A stretch of 64,000 nt of DNA from Apoderus coryli. Taxonomy: Eukaryota > Arthropoda > Insecta > Coleoptera > Attelabidae. The DNA lies in contig OU452200.1 in the NCBI GenBank assembly GCA_911728435.2, forward strand, positions 33,433,715 to 33,497,714, written 5' to 3'. The notes under the pieces were generated by a model. It had not been told where the DNA came from and did no database searches. It was given only the letters and a program-made list of their open reading frames with translations. The position numbers and the translations under genes are program-made. Below, piece after piece: positions 57,501-64,000 of the stretch (its first letter is position 1; each line of letters opens with the position of its first letter).

Positions 57501-59581
57501 ATAGGTTGAATTTGAAAAATTTTTATATTGGTGATCTTGTGTAATGTTTTTCAATAACGAATATCAAAAATTAAATTAGGTATATGCAAAATGATCACGT
57601 AAAATTCAAATTTTCTAATATTTTTTGTTTAAATGAAAATATCTTAAAATCTAATAGCTTTAGGTATAAGAAAGGTTTTATAACAATAAAAGCTTATCAA
57701 GTTTCCTTTCAGTTTTTTATCTTATATTCAGGGTGTCTCATTTGGAGAATTCGAGTAAAACGCAAATTTGAGTTTGGACTAACCCTGTGTACAGGTTTTG
57801 CACTATATACTAACAATTATCTTTTCCTAAAAGTTGATAACTATCAAAACGCTATGCCCGTAAGAAGCAGAGTTTAAATTATTTCAGTTCCAGTAGAGAA
57901 CCCTTAGATTTCGCCATGTTTTGCATATAATACTAGTGGTAACTTTTGAACCACTATGCATAATTTTCTAAAATTTTAGTATGATTAATATCAAGTCTAA
58001 ACCAATTGTGGAATAATAAATAGGGCTTTCTATTTAAAAAAAATGTAAGCTTGGTTCACCCTGATGAGATGAGCCACCCTGTACAAATAACAATAATTTT
58101 AAAATACGTACTTTATGACTGCCTACACACTGGCTGCTTAGTTTTGCGTAAAATTGTTGGTCTTTAAGGTAATTTCGAACTTCGACGCACTAATAACTCA
58201 CCCTGTATATTTATTATTCATAATTAAACCTATTTGTACAGAGTGAAACACGACGGACGCTATGGAGTTTATTGAGAAAAGTAGATATATTTTTTGATTT
58301 TGTCGCAGGGAAATTGTGTAGATCCATTAAAGCTATATTTTTAAAATAATTTTAAATATACAGGGTGCTTTAAAATCAAAGTTACGTTTTTTTAAATAGA
58401 TGGTCCTACCAATATTTTATGACATTTTTGTATTATGTATGAAAAATATGATAGATTTTTGTAAGATGAATTAGATACCAAAAACTCATCATCTTCGTTT
58501 TTAGTAAATAGTAGTTGGATCCTATATTGGGTCAATCACATCCGTCTCACAAAATCTTTGTACACATCTTTAAAGTCCTTTCTTGTATAGACTCTGAAGC
58601 CAATAAACCGTTACATAGCTACATTCAGAAATCCCAATATAGGACAATTTACTAATTTGTTTACACATATTCCAGAATTAACGTAATATTGAATTTGCTG
58701 TCATTTGTGCAGTCAAGTAAGTTTAGGGTTAGTAAAAGTGGAGCTTTACACCATAGAGCAACGTCTCTTTATTGTCGAATATTATCTCAAAAATAATGAG
58801 TACCCCCAGTACTCATGTTGAATTTCCATTCTAATAGAATCTCCTGTTTTGCAATAACTTGCTTCTTAGAACATAAACGAAGAAATCCACCGATAACACT
58901 TACATGCCCATTTCATAGAGAAATTAATTTTATAATATAAATTGCAAATATCAACAAATATGTTTACAATTTCAGATTTCGTTCGACCTATATGTTTACC
59001 TGGTGATTCAGAGGAGTCAAGATTAGGCGAAAAATTAATAGTAGCCGGTTGGGGTAGGATATCTAATAGGCAAGGGTCAAGTTCTACAAAGCAGAAGCTT
59101 GCTGTACCATTAGTGGAAAAAACATCATGTTCCAATACGTTTAGATCAACTGGCGTTCGTTTGGCTAGTGGTCAAATTTGTGCTGGAGGAGAGGCAGGAA
59201 AAGACTCGTGTACAGGTACTAAAAATCACTCGTAAATTACAGAATAAAATTCCTGCAGTGCTCAGAATTAAATTAAATAATTTAAAGTAACGCCGAAGGA
59301 CATTATTACACAAGATGTTTATACAGGGTGAATTACGAAAAATTATTTTTCCTCGTACACTGCAAATGGCATACTATCATTGATAATGAAACCATTTAAT
59401 TGTTTAATAATTTTTAGGTGACAGTGGGGGTCCACTTATGACCACCACAAGAAACGACTCATCTCAATGGTATGTGGAAGGATTAGTATCATTTGGAGCG
59501 CGATGTGGAACTCAAGGATGGCCAGGAATTTACACAAAGATTTCAGAGTATTTAGATTGGATATATGATACAGTTAGATAA
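43351..59581 (+). CDS. Clip-domain serine protease 2 (382 aa, 6 coding exons)
   Basis: Exons: 43351-43408, 50174-50472, 53904-54091, 56092-56291, 58976-59215, 59418-59581; phases 1,0,2,1,1 close exactly. Signal peptide 1-19 (MLLCGIAVVLFTIFCRINA). Clip domain Cys 25, 35, 41, 64, 77, 78. A basic Asn/Lys linker leads to Cys116 (SLCGFQ). Activation site Lys123-Ile124 (GDKIYGG), a Lys where gene 1 has Arg. Catalytic residues His169 (TAAHC), Asp235 (HDIAL), Ser331 (GDSGGP), with Asp325 giving trypsin specificity. VRLGEHNTDTDVDC is CLIP-B-like. It ends DWIYDTVR without the tail of gene 1. One exon here corresponds to exons 5 and 6 of gene 1, and intron 2 falls after the linker rather than before it. 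Predicted role: extracellular proteolytic cascade (family knowledge). Confidence 0.9.
43409..44396. other. CLIP-SP 2 intron 1, first part
   Basis: CGTGGGTTACACTTTGAGTTA occurs twice in direct orientation (43478 and 43847). No gene. Confidence 0.45.
44402..45751 (+). pseudogene. R1-like non-LTR reverse transcriptase, one in-frame stop
   Basis: LDVRNAFSSVSW, SGVPQGSVLGPILWNFMYD, LVAFADDLAIVAVS (FADD active site), KAVLLTRKRP, KYLGVWLDTRMSF, then a single TAG at 45077-45079, and in the same frame LLYAAPVWSHALR and the Cys/His tail CTYCRETDTAEHTIFRCPRW before TGA at about 45751. Truncated just 5' of the LDVRNAF block. The frame and GC content are well preserved, so it is recent. T-rich 3' sequence follows to about 45920. 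In CLIP-SP 2 intron 1. Confidence 0.88.
45921..46826. other. No gene seen in CLIP-SP 2 intron 1
   Basis: AT-rich, with low-complexity A runs near 46060. ORFs at 45916-46255 are compositional. Confidence 0.4.
46827..47222 (+). pseudogene. Non-LTR reverse transcriptase N-terminal fragment
   Basis: FNKFYCNIGKILAEKI, IRELKPYKAPGKDNISNEIV and SPVLKKGDPQCVENYRPISQ: the RT segment preceding the catalytic palm in Jockey-type elements. It stops abruptly after PISQLSIF. In CLIP-SP 2 intron 1. Confidence 0.7.
47312..48929. mobile_element. 1.62-kb element with about 600-bp inverted repeats
   Basis: Arms about 47312-47922 and 48325-48929, beginning TACAGGGTGTCCTACGGTGG and ending with the complement. 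Inside each arm a second TACAGGGTGGT motif occurs (47739-47751; reverse at about 48498-48510). The loop (47923-48324) has a short open minus-strand stretch (KPPFANDDYREIRKNFEKSF) that I cannot place. Related solo arm at 13060-13690. In CLIP-SP 2 intron 1. Confidence 0.8.
49050..49860 (+). pseudogene. piggyBac transposase remnant
   Basis: GRKVTMDNWFTSVPLSEEL, GTIRKNKREIPVEFW, then in shifted frames VDGVDEMKGSYNVSRKTNRW (containing the third catalytic Asp block) and near the end RCAICTNKKDRKTTICC, the Cys-rich C-terminal finger. The N-terminal half is missing and frameshifts are multiple. In CLIP-SP 2 intron 1. Confidence 0.85.
50174..50472 (+). CDS. CLIP-SP 2 exon 2 (clip domain and linker)
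   Basis: GGSCTTPNGERAKCISIYNC, ESQCGY and PYVCC supply the six clip Cys; the linker ends DRSLCGFQ before donor GTAAGC, phase 0. Confidence 0.92.
50473..52346. other. CLIP-SP 2 intron 2, first part
   Basis: Apart from the AT microsatellite at 51476-51506 I see no defined feature. Confidence 0.45.
51476..51506. repeat. (TA)n microsatellite
   Basis: Uninterrupted alternating T and A for about 31 bp. Confidence 0.95.
52347..53567 (-). mobile_element. Mariner element in CLIP-SP 2 intron 2
   Basis: Terminal inverted repeats TACGAGGGTTTCCTTTTATA and TATAAAAGGCAACCCTCGTA, ending in TA; 1,221 bp, close to full-length mariner. Confidence 0.88.
52500..53420 (-). pseudogene. Mariner transposase, inactivated
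   Basis: The minus strand encodes RTSIYRWYGVFNRGRSSLQD and REGRPKSVV (helix-turn-helix region), VTGDE (first catalytic Asp) followed by a stop, PESKQQSTVWVFQDG, TLHHDSSHTSAQTTAFL (second Asp) and HLPYSPDLARYDFFSFP (third Asp). All three acidic residues of the DD34D triad can be seen, but frameshifts and at least one stop separate them. Confidence 0.85.
53904..54091 (+). CDS. CLIP-SP 2 exon 3 (activation site, His)
   Basis: Acceptor ATGTTAAG; VGDKIYGGVQANLDEFPWMA and RYVLTAAHCV; donor CT|GTAAGT, phase 2. The nearby TTTGCAG at about 53844-53850 leads to a stop in this frame and was not used. Confidence 0.9.
54953..55400 (+). mobile_element. Tandem hammerhead-bearing unit, 300-bp period
   Basis: CTTGTTGTCTTTCAT at 54953 recurs at 55253, exactly 300 bp on. 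Each unit continues with CATAAGCTC-like sequence, GTTGGAAATTTG, and ATTTCCAACATAACTAAAAG. Unit 1 holds the hammerhead (55001-55086). Unit 2 lacks it through a clean deletion. Between them is a hairpin GCATCTAGTGTTGGCAAT/ATTGCC...ACACTAGATGC. Tandem units with hammerheads resemble the pseudo-LTR arrangement of Penelope-like elements. Confidence 0.65.
55001..55086 (+). ncRNA. Hammerhead ribozyme, decayed
   Basis: Extended helix I GTTGGAAATTTG/CAAATTTCCAAC; ATGATGA where CUGAUGA is required (first C lost); helix II GTT/AAC; CAAAAC where CGAAAC is required; GTC cleavage triplet at 55064-55066. Clearly homologous to 8096-8197 but with two core substitutions, so probably inactive. Confidence 0.65.
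55625..55840. repeat. Dispersed repeat, third copy
   Basis: ACTTACACACAATTTAGAC, TTATCACTACTAGTTTTATAA, CTCAATAAGCA and TTTCATGGCTTGTCTAAAGC in the same order as at 6663-6850. Confidence 0.65.
55961..56010 (+). ncRNA. Hammerhead-like element near CLIP-SP 2 exon 4
   Basis: ACCA, CTGATGA, a strong hairpin GAAGCT-AGTG-AGCTTC, GAAAC, palindromic ACATGT and TTTGG. Core boxes are intact, but an extra U lies between CUGAUGA and helix II. Helix I is short (CCA/TGG). It lies about 80 nt before exon 4. Confidence 0.45.
56092..56291 (+). CDS. CLIP-SP 2 exon 4 (Asp)
   Basis: SKVRLGEHNTDTDVDC, an extra Cys pair loop, YHPDY and RYHDIALIKMSRDV. Acceptor AATATAG, donor G|GTAAAC. Confidence 0.93.
56306..58207. 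mobile_element. 1.9-kb long-inverted-repeat transposon in CLIP-SP 2 intron 4
   Basis: Arms about 56306-56885 and 57580-58207, starting TACAGGGTGAGTTATTAGTG and ending in the complement. Within each arm further TACAGGGTG, TACAGAGTGGTTC and TACAGAGTGAGTCC motifs recur at about 56433, 56543 and 56710, so the arms look modular. The centre carries a transposase remnant on the minus strand. It starts 14 bp after the exon 4 donor. Confidence 0.82.
56930..57305 (-). pseudogene. Transposase N-terminal remnant inside the 1.9-kb element
   Basis: Minus strand: ECMQNVFLAQRIYQERYPAR, ITMERLLNESFWKHGI, then in another frame STREIAREQSVSQSSVKRIL. The second part is a classic helix-turn-helix of the Tc1/mariner superfamily as found in insect IS630-like transposases. 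The catalytic domain is missing. Confidence 0.65.
58208..58975. other. End of CLIP-SP 2 intron 4
   Basis: Further solo TACAGAGTG (58237) and TACAGGGTGC (58359) motifs; no gene. Confidence 0.5.
58976..59215 (+). CDS. CLIP-SP 2 exon 5
   Basis: DFVRPICLPGDSEES, LIVAGWGRISN, QKLAVPLVEKTSC, QICAGGEAGKDSCTG. It spans, without an intron, the region that gene 1 splits between exons 5 and 6. Confidence 0.93.
59418..59581 (+). CDS. CLIP-SP 2 exon 6 (Ser) and stop
   Basis: GDSGGPLMTTTRNDSSQWYV, GLVSFGARCGTQGWPGIYT and EYLDWIYDTVR, then TAA at 59579-59581. Confidence 0.93.
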
Positions 59582-59585
59582 TAAA
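59580..59585 (+). terminator. Possible polyadenylation signal of CLIP-SP 2
   Basis: AATAAA overlaps the stop codon. If used, the 3' UTR would be only about 20-30 nt. Weaker ATTAAA-like hexamers occur near 59730. Confidence 0.35.
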
Positions 59586-59599
59586 TAGAAAAAATTTTT

Positions 59600-60620
59600 T
59601 ATTTATAAGCCAGTTTTATTCCACAGCAAGCAATTTAGCCTAGAAGGGTTTAGTCTTAAAATCCAGTTTTCATACATATAACATTTTGCTATTTAACTAT
59701 GTTGTCATATGTATCTATTTATTTATATTCAATTAAAAACGTTGATTACATAATAGTTTTTAGTATTTAATTCTTATATTACCGACAATATATGTTATGT
59801 TTATCTATAAACAATGTGTGTATAGCTTTTCAGAAAAGCTCTAAAAGTATATCTACCAAATTTAGCTCTGCGGAAACTGTCAAAGACACGTATAGCAATT
59901 ACCAAATAGGCCGAAATGTCACTAACACATGCAGTAATTTTCGTATTTTAGACCGGACGCAAGGCGCACCACTTTATGAAAACAAACAGATAATGTTTTA
60001 AGGTAACTTTTAATAGTACTTATTTTCGTTATCATGATTTAATATTATATTATGCAACGAGCATAAGCATAATGATGGTTATTAATACACAAGCATGAAC
60101 CGGGATACGCAACGAGCCGAAGGTGAGTTTCGTATGGTTTATGCGAGTGTATTAATAACAATTACATGAGAGTTGCATACGCTATTTTTTCTACACACGA
60201 TAAATAATGAAGAACTATACTACATTTGTATTGACAAACGTCAAATGCACAGAATGCCTGATTGAAAAATTATGGGTTTCTGTTGGTTAAAAATCTGTAT
60301 CGTTATGAAAAATCTGTATCATAATGGATCTCATTATGAAACGGTTTTTGGCATATAAGTGCATTATTATAGTACGGGTGTCAAAAAATATTATTATTTA
60401 CTATCTTTTAGAAGTTAAGAAAGAACTTTAGTGGAGTAACTTAATAAAACGCTTTAAAGTGAATTAGCTACATGCATTTCATATTTTTAACGTATATTTT
60501 CATGTGCGATTTTGCTTGCTTAATATATGGTTGTAAAACATATTTTATTTGTAATTTTCTGGTCTTATTTCGGTTTTTATGTGTACAAGGATATTACACA
60601 ATTAGACTTCCTTAATAACA
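59600..60620. other. Downstream of CLIP-SP 2, no supported gene
   Basis: The ORF 59792-60001 is not recognised. 60055-60185 is an imperfect inverted repeat (TTGCAACGAGCATAAGC-like arms around ATTAATAC). Confidence 0.4.
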
Positions 60621-60692
60621 AATAATCATCAATAAATTAAAGGTCAAGTTTCCACGAAATGCTATTAAATAGAATGATTGATAATTCTTTTA

Positions 60693-60745
60693 TCCAGACA
60701 TGTTTTCGAACTTGACTGGTCGGTCCCATCTTCAGTGGCTGATAG
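60693..60745 (-). ncRNA. Hammerhead-like remnant, left arm
   Basis: The minus strand reads GCCACTGAAGATGGGACC...GTTCGAAAACATGTCTGG. CCA/TGG could form helix I and GTC is the triplet, but CUGAUGA reads CTGAAGA and GAAAC has an extra A. Confidence 0.35.
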
Positions 60746-61974
60746 TTAATAATGAGGAAACTTTCACGATATAGGTATATATTAATTATACGATACAATT
60801 ACGAAGATTCTATTGGAGTCAACCGGTTAAAAAGCTTTAAAACATTTTTAGAAAACTAAGATTGCTACTTTTTGAGGAGAAAAAATATAGCGTTTGTAAA
60901 TTTTCACTACGACGTTTCGTTTTTGAAAAACAGTCATCAACTTCGTTTTTTTTTTAATACGACCCTGGATTTTTTATTGTTGAATTTAAAGCCATTTTAA
61001 ATTCAAAAATAGGTGGTATACCACACGTAATGATTTAAACAAGTTTTCAGTATTTTTAGCTGCTATTTAAACTTATTCAAGAAAAATCGTAGTAGTTTGG
61101 CACTTAAAATGCAGAATAGAAGGTTTTTTAAATTTAGTTGAAATTTTTGAGCTTTTTAAAGTTATTAAAAAAACGCCTTTCTCAGATGAATGTTTTACGC
61201 AAAATCAGTGCCAAACTTTGGTGATTTTTCTTGAATAGGTTTAAATAATTGCTAAAAATATTGAAATCTTGTTTAAAATATTACGTGTGATATACCAGCT
61301 ATTTTTGAATTGAAAATGGATTTAAATATAATAATAAAAAATCCATATCCAATCCGTATTTAAAAAAACGAATTTGAAGATGGTTTTTCAAAAACCAAAC
61401 GTCGTAGTGAAAATTTCTAAATGCTATCTTATTCTCCTCAAAAAGTAACAACGAAAAAGTGCTTTTAATTTTTTTATATATGTAAAAATAACGTTAGAAA
61501 TAAATAAAAACGAAAATTTGCAAAAAATAGTTTTTTCAAAAACAGCTAAACTTCCTTTTGAAAACACCATTTAAACGGTATTTAAATTGTACAACTTTTC
61601 TCTAATTTAACCGATATTGCAACTCCTACCGTTATCAAGATGCCAATGCTATCATGTCTTCCGAGAGTGCATTTTTATTCTCGAAATCACCGATAAAATC
61701 AGAAATACAAAAAGATTTCGTTACTACATTCTATTATCCGCATTCTTATCTTGGACAGAGTGTATATAATATAAAAATATTTATTCTGAAAATACGATCT
61801 ACAAAAAAAAATAGTCAATAACATGAATATAGTGACTTCTTAGTTATTTAAAATTGTTTTAAACTTTTTATCCTTTTTTCCACAAAATGTCTCCAATAGA
61901 ATCTTCGTAATTGTATTGTACAATAATTAATATACCTACCTACTTCGTAAAAGTTTCCTGCATTTTATTTAATA

Positions 61975-62025
61975 TCAGCAACTGAAGATGGAAACAGTAG
62001 TAGTAGGTTCCGAAACATGTCTGCC
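61975..62025 (+). ncRNA. Hammerhead-like remnant, right arm
   Basis: CAACTGAAGATGGAAAC...GTTCCGAAACATGTCTGCC: same organisation as the minus-strand copy at 60693-60745, with CTGAAGA in place of CTGATGA. Confidence 0.35.
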
Positions 62026-62235
62026 TAAAAGAATTACCACCGATCATTCTATAAGAGATTATTTCATGGAGATTTGACGTTTAATTTATTGTTGAAATTA
62101 TACTTCCACTAAAGAATAGACTATTTTTTTTTAAGTTAATAGTAATAGTAATTAAGGCCCTTATTTTCAATTTATCAAATTTTCTTGGGTATTGGGACTA
62201 AATAAAAACCCAGTTATTCTGAATTTTAAATTAAA

Positions 62236-62272
62236 TTGCAACTTTTCGTGCAATATGTGCACATCATCAGGC
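62236..62272 (-). ncRNA. Hammerhead-like element
   Basis: The minus strand reads CCTGATGATGTGCACATATT and TGCACGAAAAGTTGC: intact CTGATGA, 5-bp helix II GTGCA/TGCAC, GAAA. No clear helix I partner was found. Confidence 0.35.
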
Positions 62273-62299
62273 TAAAAAACATATAATCTGAATAAACTA

Positions 62300-64000
62300 A
62301 AAGTTGTATAAATAAAATTGACATTCAACAAGAGGACGATGACCAAAAGACAACATAACATTTTAAATTATATTACAGTGATACAGAGTCTAATACCTAC
62401 CATAGAAAATCTGGTCAAAATCCGTAAAAAAATCTTTAACATTGTTTGCGAACTTATAGCACCCCTTATTATATATGTTACAGTTAATGTTCCTGTTAAT
62501 GTAAATACAGATTTATTATTTTATTGTTAAAAAGAAATATTATTACGCCGAAAAACAATCAAGAAAATTTTGTCATTTAGCCTGTTACAACAACTACTAA
62601 AATCTTTGGTATATATAAAAATATGTATTTATATTCTTTAATTTAATGTTAATTAAAACTAGAGTTACATTTGCCATTCACATATTACAAATTGGAAATC
62701 CCATTGAGAGGCAATAACAGTAATCTACATAATGAATCTAAACCAATCCGCTATAATGGATGCATGCAAAAAAAATTGAGCTTAAAATATGTGTATAATT
62801 TTCCCCATTCGGTTTGCATTTTTTTAAATTATGAGAAACTTGTGTCTTATCTAATATATGTAACTATGTTATTGCGAAATTTCAACAGTACATTTTAAGA
62901 ACTTCTAAAGTTAATAATATGGAGATAATATCGCATTTGTATTTATTTTAATCCCTGTATATACTAAGTATAAAGAACAAAAGTAAAAGATAGCAAAAAG
63001 AATGTTTTCTGATATAAAATCTCCAAAAATTAGTTTGCTATCTATTAAATATTACATATAATTCTGGTTAGCGTAAATATTTTGATAAACTAGTAGCTGT
63101 GTTTTATAGTAGCAAATCAAGTAGGTACTCATTGATCATTAAAACATCTTTTTTTAATTAGTGAGTAGAATTATTTCATTTATTAATTGCAATTAAAAGA
63201 AACTAAGGGCAATAAAAGTTGAGCATCTCAATGGTCGCCATATTCCATCCCGATTTCACTCTTAATTATCAACAAATCTCAAGTTAACGAGAAGAAATGG
63301 AAGTTTTCAACGAGTTTTCTTGAGAATCAAGTATAATATAGTAGATAGACTGCTATCTGGGTTGCGTTCATTAGTCTTCATTAAGGGATGATTAAAACGC
63401 AAATGAAAATCACCTTCTTTTGTTGATGGAATCGTTCACTGAACTATAACAACTGTATCTACGTTTCGATGGAAAATATTTTCTTCTTGATTAAAACTGA
63501 AATCTGGTGAAAAGACAAATGGACTGCTCTTGAAATGGTGGCATATTTTTCTCACAAACCACTGCTTTAGTTAAGGAAGTTTTAGCGTAAAATCTAAAGT
63601 TTTTGGTTGCATTAAGAATACTGAAAACAATTTTTAAGTGTTAACAAATTGCCTTCCTAATAATTTAACAATTTTAAAGTTATGGATTACCTATTTATTC
63701 GTCAGAAATTAAATAAAATAGTATAATTTGTAATTGAAGAAAAAATAATTTAGTAAAGGATTTAAAAATAGACTGACTAGCGGTTCTTAAGTAGACATGC
63801 ACATACACTAGAAAATATTAGATATAAGTACAGTGTGAATCACGACTAAGGTCGTTTATTATTGTAAAACTGCCTCGATTTGATTTTTTAACGCAAAGCT
63901 ATGTAGTACAATTATTATTATGGTGACATTTTCAAAATAATGTCTATTATACAGAGTGTATCAAAAAACTGTGTCCTTCAAAGATATTAGCAGGGCAAAC
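62300..64000. other. No gene recognised
   Basis: AT-rich; ORFs 62318-62530 and 62671-62898 carry no recognisable domain. A TACAGAGTGTATCAAAAAACTGTG terminus near 63950 hints at another element running off the window. Confidence 0.4.

Larger units (their letters stand above)
60621..62098. repeat. 1.5-kb diverged inverted repeat (head-to-head copies)
   Basis: The outer parts AATAAATTAAAGGTCAAGTT and complement-like AAGATT...GACGTTTAATTTATT are inverted. Further in, AGAATGATTGATAATTCTTTT mirrors AAAAGAATTACCACCGATCA. The inner parts TTTTTGAGGAGAA, CACTACGACGTTT, GGTATACCACACGTAAT and TAGTTTGGCAC all have mirrored partners down to a centre near 61150. The right arm has about 420 bp extra (61460-61880). 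Confidence 0.75.

Noticed and set aside
58866..59135. 89-codon minus-strand ORF
   Set aside because: Antisense to CLIP-SP 2 exon 5.

Overview
This is insect nuclear DNA: AT-rich, gene-poor, with long introns packed with transposon remains. The two host genes are clip-domain serine proteases (CLIP-SPs). The mixture of mariner, Tc1, piggyBac, hAT, P/THAP, BEL, Penelope-like and several non-LTR lineages suits a large insect genome. A beetle is my guess; the sequence does not prove the order. I saw no tRNA, rRNA or CRISPR. Most ORFs of 60-100 codons are noise. 

Layout. 0-22 kb is a transposon graveyard upstream of the genes: hAT tail, an RNase H-bearing non-LTR retrotransposon split by a 2.6-kb AT-rich DNA element, fold-back repeats, a 239-bp element carrying a hammerhead ribozyme, a near-perfect 548-bp palindrome, a dead Tc1 element, and a THAP-encoding P-type element sitting cleanly inside another non-LTR fragment. 

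22.7-42.3 kb is CLIP-SP gene 1 (plus strand, 7 coding exons, 445 aa). 43.35-59.6 kb is CLIP-SP gene 2 (plus strand, 6 coding exons, 382 aa). I assembled both by hand; every junction has GT/AG and the phases close exactly. Each protein has a signal peptide, one clip domain, an activation site (Arg-Ile in gene 1, Lys-Ile in gene 2) and a trypsin-like domain with complete His/Asp/Ser triad. By family knowledge such proteins act as zymogens in extracellular cascades (prophenoloxidase activation or Toll/Spaetzle processing). They are a tandem pair, but their intron positions differ. 

Introns of both genes are filled with insertions: mariners (one inside an intron that would otherwise be about 51 nt), RT fragments, BEL, Penelope-like GIY-YIG and piggyBac remains, and several 0.35-1.9 kb inverted repeats. 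59.6-64 kb is downstream sequence with one more large diverged inverted repeat. 

The most unusual signals are: (1) hammerhead ribozymes, one complete with all core residues and a 15-bp target-site duplication, one in a 300-bp tandem unit, and about eight weaker look-alikes; (2) a P-type element whose removal restores an RT reading frame; (3) a 2,588-bp element with CCCAACTA termini and an apparent CG duplication; (4) long-inverted-repeat transposons whose arms are punctuated by TACAGGGTG motifs, one with a transposase helix-turn-helix remnant.
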